From positions 1-25,952 of the forward strand of contig JAPFFF010000333.1 of assembly GCA_039105265.1 (NCBI GenBank): DNA of 25,952 nucleotides, written 5' to 3'. Both the position numbers and the translations under genes were made by a program. The stretch's first letter is position 1, and every line of letters begins with the position of its first letter. Shown one piece after another: positions 9,683-20,100 of the stretch. The notes under the pieces are model-generated. The model worked only from the letters and a program-made list of their open reading frames with translations. It did no database searches and was not told where the DNA came from. Source of the DNA: Tritrichomonas musculus. Its lineage: Eukaryota > Parabasalia > Tritrichomonadida > Tritrichomonadidae.

Positions 9683-9943
9683 ATATGCAAAAAGATAGAC
9701 GACGATGTTAAACTAGGAGATACAGTTAAGATATTTGGGTACAAACTACTTAAAAGTTCGTTATTAATACGTTGTTCTATTAATAGCGGAGACCTAAAAA
9801 ATTATATAGCGACATACTGGCTTAAGGAAATTATCCTTGGTAAACTTAAATCTACAAAAATAACCAATTGTATAGAAGCTGTTGTTGGACCCACTAAGAC
9901 CACACCACAAAAACAGAAATGCTATATTTATGTGGTTAGCTAA
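9683..9943 (+). pseudogene. ORF1-related C-terminal domain fragment (left arm)
   Basis: This frame, open out of satellite B and ending at TAA 9941-9943, encodes about 84 residues that align with ORF1 residues 752-826. IDDDVKLGDTVKIF matches IDKLVKEGDAIEIF, EAVVGPTK matches KVVVGVPK, and CYIYVVS plus stop matches CYYFIS plus stop. The remainder of an ORF1-like gene is absent; satellite B occupies the place where it would be. It ends 12 bases before the convergent 85-codon frame. No start codon belongs to it, so it is read as the remnant of a second ORF1-type gene, though a short expressed product cannot be excluded. Confidence 0.75.
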
Positions 9944-9955
9944 AAATAATTTATT

Positions 9956-10213
9956 CTATTCTCCATCTAGTACTGTCGATGCAGACATACAATATAAAAT
10001 GTCGTCGTCTTGTCTATCGAAGAATAAGATGCGATACTTCTTAATAAACACACCAGGGAATGTAAAACTATATTTTCCTTTAATAGTAGAATATTTATGT
10101 ACTTTTCCTTTTGGGTCCTTAATTAAAACATAGTTGTTGTAATCTTGGATAGTGCATCCATTAAAAGTAAATGTTCTCTCTGTTGGTATCTGTATGGTAT
10201 CTTTAAAAGACAT
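9956..10213 (-). CDS. Small 85-residue protein, unrecognised (left arm)
   Basis: The frame runs from ATG at 10213 to a TAG, with codon choice like that of ORF1 and a mixed, beta-strand-like composition rather than repeat-like sequence. Blocks include TFTFNGCTIQDYNNYVLIKD, KGKYSFTFPG, IKKYRILFFD and RQDDDILYC. There is no signal peptide or membrane segment, and no family is recognised. An AATAAA sits directly after the stop codon (plus-strand complement at 9950-9955), a plausible poly(A) signal. Its 5' flank is P box copy 2, which starts immediately upstream of the ATG and may contain its promoter. It converges on the ORF1-like fragment. Likely a real gene, but without a recognisable homologue. 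Confidence 0.6.
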   Translation of the reverse strand: MSFKDTIQIPTERTFTFNGCTIQDYNNYVLIKDPKGKVHKYSTIKGKYSFTFPGVFIKKYRILFFDRQDDDILYCMSASTVLDGE

Positions 10214-10351
10214 TTATGCGGAAATAAAAATAACCAAATACTATAACGAATATTTGCGACACGATTAATTGCTACTTTTTAAAATTTATAACTATATTTT
10301 ATTTTTGGAATCCACAAAGGAACAACATTGTAAGAAACACATAGAGGAACC
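10214..10351. repeat. P box copy 2 (left arm; mirrored at 20861-20998)
   Basis: This is a diverged homologue of P box 1, beginning directly upstream of the 85-codon gene's ATG. The shared core is TTTTTGGAATCCACAAAGGA, then ACAACATT. It carries a small insertion relative to copy 1 near 10247-10260. On the minus strand it would serve as the small gene's upstream region. Unique sequence 10352-10496 follows, then satellite C. Confidence 0.75.
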
Positions 10352-10496
10352 TATATGCAATATCTGGTGTGTAGGAAAATCGACGGACCCAATAAATAAA
10401 GTTGCCAACGATGCGATTAATTAGATTTCCTTCCACATTCCATTTCGAACATATTACTACCATACATTTCCAGGTTGTGTATTTGTTAGTATTTGT

Positions 10497-10713
10497 AAGA
10501 TACATCTATGGTTATAGAATACATCTATATTTATAGAATACATTTGCTGTTGGTGCGATACATTTACGGCTTGTAGGATACATCTAAGGTTTGTGCGATA
10601 CATTTGCAATTTTTGGGATACATTTGCGGCTTGTGCGATACATTTACGGTTTGTGCGATACATTTGCAATTTTTGGGATACATTTGCGGCTTGTGCGATA
10701 CATTTACGGTTTG
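10497..10713. repeat. Satellite C, 20-bp subunits in a 60-bp higher-order repeat (mirrored at 20499-20715)
   Basis: Subunits are of the form GATACATTTGCGGCTTGTGC, with alternating variants containing CAATTTTTGG and ACGGTTTGTGC. The last two 60-bp groups are nearly identical. Frames of 64 and 127 codons across it are repeat translations. Confidence 0.85.
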
Positions 10714-10720
10714 GGTATTT

Positions 10721-10827
10721 GTTTATTTTTTGGAACACACAGAGAAAAGTATTATTAGGTAATTTTAAAAACATATACGAAAAATAGAGAAAATAGACGA
10801 AATATATAGAAACGCATAATTGTACCA
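10721..10827. repeat. P box copy 3, diverged (mirrored at 20385-20491)
   Basis: TTTATTTTTTGGAACACACA, then GTATTATTAG and, after an insertion, AGAAACGCATAATTGTACC, follow the order of P box 1 (TTTTTTGGAATCCACAAAGG, ACATTATTAG, AAACGCATAGAGTGACC). It directly precedes satellite D. Confidence 0.5.
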
Positions 10828-13800
10828 ATAGCAACAACAACTAAAACAACAACAACAACCATATACACCAACAGCAGCAATAACTACAACAACAACTAAA
10901 ACAACAACAACAACAACCATATGCACCAATAACTAAAACAACTATACACACCAACAGCAATTACAACTACAACAACCATATGTGCTAATAGCAACAACAA
11001 CTATATGCACCAATAGCAACAATAACTAAAACAACTATATGCACTAATAGCATTAACGGCAACAACTACAACAACCATATGCACCAATAACTAAAACAAC
11101 TATAACACCAATAACAACAACAACTAAAATAACTATATGCACCAATAGTAATAACAACTAAAACAACTATATGCACCAATAGCAACAATAACTAAAACAA
11201 CTATATGCACTAATAGCATTAACGGCAACAACTACAACAACCATATGCACCAATAACTAAAACAACTATAACACCAATAACAACAACAACTAAAATAACT
11301 ATATGCACCAATAGTAATAACAACTAAAACAACTATATGCACCAATAGCAACAACAACCATATGTGCTAATAGCAGCAATAGCAACAATAACTAAAACAA
11401 TTATAACAGCAATAGCAACAATAACTAAACAACTATAACACCAATAACAACAACAACTAAAATAACTATATGCACCAATAGTAATAACAACTAAAACAAC
11501 TATATGCACCAATAGCAACAACAACCATATGTGCTAATAGCAACAATAGCAACAATAACTAAAACAACTATTTGCATTAATAGCAACAACAACCATATGC
11601 ACTAATAGAGCAAATAGCAACAACAACTAAAACAACAACTATATGCACCAATAACTAAAACAACTAAAACAACTATATATACCAATAGCAACAACAACTA
11701 CAACAACAACTATATGCATTAATAGCAACAACAACCATATGCACTAATAGAGCCAATAGCAACAACAACTAAAACAACAACTATACGCACCAATAGCAAT
11801 AACAACTAAAGCAACCATATGCGCTAATAGCAACAACAACTAAAACAACTATATATACCAATAGCAACAACAACTATATGCATTAATAGCAACAACAACC
11901 ATATGTGCTAATAGCAACAACAACTAAAATAACTATATACACCAATAGTAATAACAACTAAAGCAACTATATGCACTAATAGCAACAACAACTAAAACAA
12001 CTATATGCACCAATAGCAACAATAACTAAAACAACTAAAACAACTATAACAACAATAACAACAACAACTAAAACAACTATATGCACCAATAGCAACAATA
12101 ACTAAAACAACTAAAACAACAATAACAACAATAACAACAAAAACTAAAATAACTATATGCACCAACAACTAAAACAACTATATGCACCAATAGCAACAAT
12201 AACTAAAACAACTAAAACAACAATAACAACAAAAACTAAAACAACTATATGTACCAATAGCAACAATAACTAAAACAACTAAAACAACTATAACAACAAC
12301 AACTAAAATAACTATATGCGCCAACAACTAAAACAACTATATGTACCAATAGCAACAACAACTACAACAACAACTATATGCATTAATAGCAACAACAACC
12401 ATATGTGCTAATAGCAACAATAACTAAAACAACTAAAACAACTATATGTACCAATAGCAACAACAACTACAACAACAACTATATGCATTAATAGCAACAA
12501 CAACCATATGTGCTAATAGCAACAATAACTAAAACAATTATAACAACTATATGCACCAATAACTAAAACAACTATAACAACAATAACAACAACAACTAAA
12601 ATAACTATATGCACCAATAGTAATAACAACTAAAACAACTATATGCACCAATAGCAACAACAACCATATGTGCTAATAGCAACAATAGCAACAATAACTA
12701 AAACAACTATTTGCATTAATAGCAACAACAACCATATGCACTAATAGAGCAAATAGCAACAACAACTAAAACAACAACTATATGCACCAATAACTAAAAC
12801 AACTAAAACAACTATATATACCAATAGCAACAACAACTACAACAACAACTATATGCATTAATAGCAACAACAACCATATGCACTAATAGAGCCAATAGCA
12901 ACAACAACTAAAACAACAACTATACGCACCAATAGCAATAACAACTAAAGCAACCATATGCGCTAATAGCAACAACAACTAAAACAACTATATATACCAA
13001 TAGCAACAACAACTATATGCATTAATAGCAACAACAACCATATGTGCTAATAGCAACAACAACTAAAATAACTATATACACCAATAGTAATAACAACTAA
13101 AGCAACTATATGCACTAATAGCAACAACAACTAAAACAACTATATGCACCAATAGCAACAATAACTAAAACAACTAAAACAACTATAACAACAATAACAA
13201 CAACAACTAAAACAACTATATGCACCAATAGCAACAATAACTAAAACAACTAAAACAACAATAACAACAATAACAACAAAAACTAAAATAACTATATGCA
13301 CCAACAACTAAAACAACTATATGCACCAATAGCAACAATAACTAAAACAACTAAAACAACAATAACAACAAAAACTAAAACAACTATATGTACCAATAGC
13401 AACAATAACTAAAACAACTAAAACAACTATAACAACAACAACTAAAATAACTATATGCGCCAACAACTAAAACAACTATATGTACCAATAGCAACAACAA
13501 CTACAACAACAACTATATGCATTAATAGCAACAACAACCATATGTGCTAATAGCAACAATAACTAAAACAACTAAAACAACTATATGTACCAATAGCAAC
13601 AACAACTACAACAACAACTATATGCATTAATAGCAACAACAACCATATGTGCTAATAGCAACAATAACTAAAACAATTATAACAGCAATAGCAACAATAA
13701 CTAAACAACTATAACAACAATAACAACAACAACTAAAATAACTATATGCACCAATAGTAATAACAACTAAAGCAACCATATACACCAATAACAACAACAA

Positions 13801-14030
13801 CTACAACAACAACTATATGCGACAATAGCAACAATAACTAAAACAACTACAACAACCATATGCATTAATAGCACCAATAGCAATAACAACTAAAGCAACC
13901 ATATGCATTAATAGTAACAACAACCATATACACCAATAACAACAACAACTAAAATAACTATATGCACCAATAGCAATAACAACAACAATATGCTCTAATA
14001 GCAACAACAACCATAACAGCAACCATATGC
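10826..14030. repeat. Satellite D, 3.2-kb compound array (left arm)
   Basis: A mosaic of short motifs fills this stretch: AACTAAAACAACTATATGCA, CCAATAGCAACAACAAC, CATATGTGCTAATAGC. The top strand is G-poor. It contains larger duplications: a 166-bp direct repeat (the CATTAACGGC marker at 11051 and 11217) and a 1,139-bp direct repeat (about 11420-12540 and 12560-13680) without length change over at least 1 kb. No gene is seen; frames of 63 and 69 codons here are low-complexity products. Confidence 0.9.
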
Positions 14031-14079
14031 ATTTACGATGTATTTATATAAAACCACAACTAGAACTTTAAATAGAGAT

Positions 14080-14166
14080 GTTTATAAAAATATGGAGTAC
14101 CTCGAAAATTTAATGCCATCGAATCTTATTTATTACAATTCTATCGAGAAACAATTTAATTTACTT
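14080..14166 (+). pseudogene. ORF1-related middle-domain fragment (left arm)
   Basis: Within a 62-codon frame starting at 14038, PSNLIYYNSIEKQFNLL aligns with ORF1 residues 364-380 (PNLIFYNSISKQWSLL), and the preceding EYLENLM aligns with DYFVYIL: about 12 identities in 19 aligned positions. Sequence then passes into a P-like box. The fragment is too short to be a gene by itself and is read as the remnant of a third ORF1-type copy between satellites D and E. Confidence 0.6.
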
Positions 14167-14226
14167 TATTTTTATTTTTGGATTCCTTATGTATTCTTAT
14201 ACACATTCCTCTGTATGGTTCTATAG
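14165..14226. repeat. P-like box copy 4 (mirrored at 16986-17047)
   Basis: TTTATTTTTGGATTCC recurs here, followed by a sequence only loosely similar to other P boxes. It precedes the TTTTGG-rich lead-in of satellite E. The assignment rests mainly on the 16-base core. Confidence 0.35.
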
Positions 14227-14330
14227 CGAAATATTCCTTTTTCCAAAACCTATTTCTTTGCTTGGTACTTATTTTGGTTTTGTTTTGTACCTTTATGGTT
14301 TTGTTTGGCATTTGCTCCGCTTGGCACTTA

Positions 14331-15377
14331 TTTTAATACTTGTTTTGGTTATTGCATGTTTTGGTTAATACTTGTTTTGGTTATTGCATGTTTTGGTTAA
14401 TACTTGTTTTGGTTAATACTTGTTTTGGTTAATACTTGTTTTGGTTATTGCATGTTTTGGTTAATACTTGTTTTGGTTATTGCATGTTTTGGTTAATACT
14501 TGTTTTGGTTATTGCATGTTTTGGTTAATACTTGTTTTGGTTATTGTATGTTTTGGTTAATACTTGTTTTGGTTAATACTTGTTTTGGTTATTGCATGTT
14601 TTGGTTAATACTTGTTTTGGTTAATACTTGTTTTGGTTAATACTTGTTTTGGTTATTGCATGTTTTGGTTAATACTTGTTTTGGTTATTGCATGTTTTGG
14701 TTAATACTTGTTTTGGTTATTGCATGTTTTGGTTAATACTTGTTTTGGTTAATACTTGTTTTGGTTAATACTTGTTTTGGTTATTGCATGTTTTGGTTAA
14801 TACTTGTTTTGGTTAATACTTGTTTTGGTTAATACTTGTTTTGGTTATTGCATGTTTTGGTTAATACTTGTTTTGGTTATTGCATGTTTTGGTTAATACT
14901 TGTTTTGGTTATTGCATGTTTTGGTTAATACTTGTTTTGGTTAATACTTGTTTTGGTTATTGCATGTTTTGGTTAATACTTGTTTTGGTTATTGCATGTT
15001 TTGGTTAATACTTGTTTTGGTTATTGCATGTTTTGGTTAATACTTGTTTTGGTTATTGCATGTTTTGGTTAATACTTGTTTTGGTTAATACTTGTTTTGG
15101 ATAATACTTGTTTTGGTTAATACTTGTTTTGGTTAATACTTGTTTTGGTTATTGCATGTTTTGGTTAATACTTGTTTTGGTTATTGCATGTTTTGGTTAA
15201 TACTTGTTTTGGTTAATACTTGTTTTGGTTAATACTTGTTTTGGTTATTGCATGTTTTGGATAATACTTGTTTTGGTTATTGCATGTTTTGGTTAATACT
15301 TGTTTTGGTTATTGCATGTTTTGGTTAATACTTGTTTTGGTTATTGCATGTTTTGGTTAATACTCGTTTTGGTACTT
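14331..15377. repeat. Satellite E, 16-bp unit (left arm)
   Basis: Two 16-bp units, GGTTAATACTTGTTTT and GGTTATTGCATGTTTT, alternate in varying order over about 1 kb. The top strand is G/T-rich and C-poor, the opposite asymmetry to satellites A, B and D. A degenerate TTTTGG-containing lead-in covers 14227-14330. Confidence 0.95.
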
Positions 15378-15433
15378 ATTTTATTTGGTACATCGATGGA
15401 TTTAATTGTTATTTTATTATTATTTCTAGTTTT

Positions 15434-15508
15434 GTTTATTTTTGGATATTTCTCTATTATTTATAATGGAATCCAATTTGGATTTTTTTGTATTCCATAG
15501 AGTTTTGC
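15434..15508. repeat. P-like stretch at the inner arm end (mirrored at 15905-15979)
   Basis: TTTATTTTTGGATATT and, 35 bases on, TGGAATCCAA recall the P core. The stretch ends in TATTCCATAGAGTTTTGC, the last paired bases before the spacer. Confidence 0.35.
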
Positions 15509-15904
15509 ATAAAAATTCTGCAAATCTATGCAAAAGTAGATAAATCTATGCAAAATACAAGAAACTCTGCAAAAGTAGATAAACTAAAGAAAACACAAGA
15601 AACTCTGCAAAAGTAGATAAATCTATGCAAAATACAAGAAACTCTGCAAAAGTAGATAAACTAAAGAAAACACAAGAAACTCTGCAAAAGTAGATAAACT
15701 AAAGAAAACACAAGAAACTCTGCAAAAGTCGATAAATCTATGCAAAATACAAGAAACTCTGCAAAAGTAGATAAACTAAAGAAAACACAAGAAACTCTGC
15801 AAAAGTAGATAAACTAAAGAAAACACAAGAAACTCTGCAAAAGTAGATAAACTAAAGAAAACACAAGAAACTCTGCAAAAGTAGAGAAAATACTGTAAAT
15901 CTAA
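15509..15904. repeat. Satellite F, directional 38/39-bp array forming the palindrome spacer
   Basis: About nine units begin with GAAACTCTGCAAAAGTAGAT. One unit type continues with AAACTAAAGAAAACACAA (38 bp), the other with AAATCTATGCAAAATACAA (39 bp). All point the same way and the top strand is A-rich, so this 396-bp block is not self-complementary: it is the unpaired spacer between the arms. Confidence 0.9.
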
Positions 15905-16035
15905 GCAAAACTCTATGGAATACAAAAAAATCCAAATTGGATTCCATTATAAATAATAGAGAAATATCCAAAAATAAACAAAACTAGAAATAATAATAAA
16001 ATAACAATTAAATCCATCGATGTACCAAATAAAAT

Positions 16036-16881
16036 AAGTACCAAAACGAGTATTAACCAAAACATGCAATAACCAAAACAAGTATTAACCAAAACATGCA
16101 ATAACCAAAACAAGTATTAACCAAAACATGCAATAACCAAAACAAGTATTATCCAAAACATGCAATAACCAAAACAAGTATTAACCAAAACAAGTATTAA
16201 CCAAAACAAGTATTAACCAAAACAAGTATTAACCAAAACAAGTATTAACCAAAACATGCAATAACCAAAACAAGTATTAACCAAAACAAGTATTAACCAA
16301 AACAAGTATTATCCAAAACAAGTAATAACCAAAACAAGTATTAACCAAAACATGCAATAACCAAAACAAGTATTAACCAAAACATGCAATAACCAAAACA
16401 AGTATTAACCAAAACATGCAATAACCAAAACAAGTATTAACCAAAACAAGCAATAACCAAAACAAGTATTAACCAAAACATGCAATAACCAAAACAAGTA
16501 TTAACCAAAACATGCAGTATTAACCAAAACAAGTATTAACCAAAACATGCAATAACCAAAACAAGTATTAACCAAAACAAGTATTAACCAAAACAAGTAT
16601 TAACCAAAACATGCAATAACCAAAACAAGTATTAACCAAAACAAGTATTAACCAAAACAAGTATACAATAACCAAAACAAGTATTAACCAAAACATGCAA
16701 TAACCAAAACAAGTATTAACCAAAACATGCAATAACCAAAACAAGTATTAACCAAAACAAGTATTAACCAAAACAAGTATTAACCAAAACATACAATAAC
16801 CAAAACAAGTATTAACCAAAACATGCAATAACCAAAACAAGTATTAACCAAAACATGCAATAACCAAAACAAGTATTAAAA
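16036..16881. repeat. Satellite E', right-arm copy
   Basis: This is the reverse complement of satellite E, about 201 bp shorter, with its own order of unit types and its own irregular junctions (near 16515 and 16663). Confidence 0.95.
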
Positions 16882-17045
16882 TAAGTGCCAAGCGGAGCAA
16901 ATGCCAAACAAAACCATAAAGGTACAAAACAAAACCAAAATAAGTACCAAGCAAAGAAATAGGTTTTGGAAAAAGGAATATTTCGCTATAGAACCATACA
17001 GAGGAATGTGTATAAGAATACATAAGGAATCCAAAAATAAAAATA

Positions 17046-17132
17046 AAGTAAATTAAATTGTTTCTCGATAGAATTGTAATAAATAAGATTCGATGGCATT
17101 AAATTTTCGAGGTACTCCATATTTTTATAAAC
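17046..17132 (-). pseudogene. ORF1-related middle-domain fragment (right arm)
   Basis: This is the mirror copy of 14080-14166, identical in translation. Confidence 0.6.
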
Positions 17133-17181
17133 ATCTCTATTTAAAGTTCTAGTTGTGGTTTTATATAAATACATCGTAAAT

Positions 17182-20100
17182 GCATATGGTTGCTGTTATG
17201 GTTGTTGTTGCTATTAGAGCATATTGTTGTTGTTATTGCTATTGGTGCATATAGTTATTTTAGTTGTTGTTGTTATTGGTGTATATGGTTGTTGTTACTA
17301 TTAATGCATATGGTTGCTTTAGTTGTTATTGCTATTGGTGCTATTAATGCATATGGTTGTTGTAGTTGTTTTAGTTATTGTTGCTATTGTCGCATATAGT
17401 TGTTGTTGTAGTTGTTGTTGTTATTGGTGTATATGGTTGCTTTAGTTGTTATTACTATTGGTGCATATAGTTATTTTAGTTGTTGTTGTTATTGTTGTTA
17501 TAGTTGTTTAGTTATTGTTGCTATTGCTGTTATAATTGTTTTAGTTATTGTTGCTATTAGCACATATGGTTGTTGTTGCTATTAATGCATATAGTTGTTG
17601 TTGTAGTTGTTGTTGCTATTGGTACATATAGTTGTTTTAGTTGTTTTAGTTATTGTTGCTATTAGCACATATGGTTGTTGTTGCTATTAATGCATATAGT
17701 TGTTGTTGTAGTTGTTGTTGCTATTGGTACATATAGTTGTTTTAGTTGTTGGCGCATATAGTTATTTTAGTTGTTGTTGTTATAGTTGTTTTAGTTGTTT
17801 TAGTTATTGTTGCTATTGGTACATATAGTTGTTTTAGTTTTTGTTGTTATTGTTGTTTTAGTTGTTTTAGTTATTGTTGCTATTGGTGCATATAGTTGTT
17901 TTAGTTGTTGGTGCATATAGTTATTTTAGTTTTTGTTGTTATTGTTGTTATTGTTGTTTTAGTTGTTTTAGTTATTGTTGCTATTGGTGCATATAGTTGT
18001 TTTAGTTGTTGTTGTTATTGTTGTTATAGTTGTTTTAGTTGTTTTAGTTATTGTTGCTATTGGTGCATATAGTTGTTTTAGTTGTTGTTGCTATTAGTGC
18101 ATATAGTTGCTTTAGTTGTTATTACTATTGGTGTATATAGTTATTTTAGTTGTTGTTGCTATTAGCACATATGGTTGTTGTTGCTATTAATGCATATAGT
18201 TGTTGTTGCTATTGGTATATATAGTTGTTTTAGTTGTTGTTGCTATTAGCGCATATGGTTGCTTTAGTTGTTATTGCTATTGGTGCGTATAGTTGTTGTT
18301 TTAGTTGTTGTTGCTATTGGCTCTATTAGTGCATATGGTTGTTGTTGCTATTAATGCATATAGTTGTTGTTGTAGTTGTTGTTGCTATTGGTATATATAG
18401 TTGTTTTAGTTGTTTTAGTTATTGGTGCATATAGTTGTTGTTTTAGTTGTTGTTGCTATTTGCTCTATTAGTGCATATGGTTGTTGTTGCTATTAATGCA
18501 AATAGTTGTTTTAGTTATTGTTGCTATTGTTGCTATTAGCACATATGGTTGTTGTTGCTATTGGTGCATATAGTTGTTTTAGTTGTTATTACTATTGGTG
18601 CATATAGTTATTTTAGTTGTTGTTGTTATTGTTGTTATAGTTGTTTTAGTTATTGGTGCATATAGTTGTTATAATTGTTTTAGTTATTGTTGCTATTAGC
18701 ACATATGGTTGTTGTTGCTATTAATGCATATAGTTGTTGTTGTAGTTGTTGTTGCTATTGGTACATATAGTTGTTTTAGTTGTTTTAGTTATTGTTGCTA
18801 TTAGCACATATGGTTGTTGTTGCTATTAATGCATATAGTTGTTGTTGTAGTTGTTGTTGCTATTGGTACATATAGTTGTTTTAGTTGTTGGCGCATATAG
18901 TTATTTTAGTTGTTGTTGTTATAGTTGTTTTAGTTGTTTTAGTTATTGTTGCTATTGGTACATATAGTTGTTTTAGTTTTTGTTGTTATTGTTGTTTTAG
19001 TTGTTTTAGTTATTGTTGCTATTGGTGCATATAGTTGTTTTAGTTGTTGGTGCATATAGTTATTTTAGTTTTTGTTGTTATTGTTGTTATTGTTGTTTTA
19101 GTTGTTTTAGTTATTGTTGCTATTGGTGCATATAGTTGTTTTAGTTGTTGTTGTTATTGTTGTTATAGTTGTTTTAGTTGTTTTAGTTATTGTTGCTATT
19201 GGTGCATATAGTTGTTTTAGTTGTTGTTGCTATTAGTGCATATAGTTGCTTTAGTTGTTATTACTATTGGTGTATATAGTTATTTTAGTTGTTGTTGCTA
19301 TTAGCACATATGGTTGTTGTTGCTATTAATGCATATAGTTGTTGTTGCTATTGGTATATATAGTTGTTTTAGTTGTTGTTGCTATTAGCGCATATGGTTG
19401 CTTTAGTTGTTATTGCTATTGGTGCGTATAGTTGTTGTTTTAGTTGTTGTTGCTATTGGCTCTATTAGTGCATATGGTTGTTGTTGCTATTAATGCATAT
19501 AGTTGTTGTTGTAGTTGTTGTTGCTATTGGTATATATAGTTGTTTTAGTTGTTTTAGTTATTGGTGCATATAGTTGTTGTTTTAGTTGTTGTTGCTATTT
19601 GCTCTATTAGTGCATATGGTTGTTGTTGCTATTAATGCAAATAGTTGTTTTAGTTATTGTTGCTATTGTTGCTATTAGCACATATGGTTGTTGTTGCTAT
19701 TGGTGCATATAGTTGTTTTAGTTGTTATTACTATTGGTGCATATAGTTATTTTAGTTGTTGTTGTTATTGGTGTTATAGTTGTTTAGTTATTGTTGCTAT
19801 TGCTGTTATAATTGTTTTAGTTATTGTTGCTATTGCTGCTATTAGCACATATGGTTGTTGTTGCTATTGGTGCATATAGTTGTTTTAGTTGTTATTACTA
19901 TTGGTGCATATAGTTATTTTAGTTGTTGTTGTTATTGGTGTTATAGTTGTTTTAGTTATTGGTGCATATGGTTGTTGTAGTTGTTGCCGTTAATGCTATT
20001 AGTGCATATAGTTGTTTTAGTTATTGTTGCTATTGGTGCATATAGTTGTTTTAGTTGTTATTACTATTGGTGCATATAGTTATTTTAGTTGTTGTTGTTA

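Larger units (their letters stand above)
5160..15508. repeat. Left arm of a giant inverted repeat
   Basis: The arm pairs with 15905-25952 in reverse complement. Coordinates of matching features sum to 31147 for ORF1, 31212 from the ORF1 C-terminal fragment to the inner ORF1 fragment, and 31413 next to the spacer. The shifts of 65 and 201 bases fall inside satellites B and E. The 826-, 85- and smaller-codon frames are identical in both arms. The innermost paired bases are GTATTCCATAGAGTTTTGC at 15490-15508. The outer limit lies in or just outside satellite A; it cannot be fixed because the window ends before the right arm does. Confidence 0.95.

Noticed and set aside
10299-10505. 68-codon minus-strand ORF (mirror 20707-20913)
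   Set aside because: It runs over P box 2 and the satellite C edge, and shows no recognisable domain. It is best explained as a chance frame, although its middle part is non-repetitive.
11333-11524. Small ORFs in satellites (63 and 69 codons in D, 64 and 127 codons in C, 66 codons at 15300-15500, and mirrors)
   Set aside because: Their translations are periodic low-complexity sequence that follows the DNA repeat, so they are not credible genes.
14331-15377. Satellite E as telomeric repeats (TTTTGG-rich)
   Set aside because: The 16-bp units lack the G runs of known telomere repeats, two unit types are mixed, and the array is internal and mirrored.
15509-15904. CRISPR-like array at the centre
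   Set aside because: Units are contiguous tandem repeats without unique spacers, there are no cas genes, and the setting is eukaryotic.
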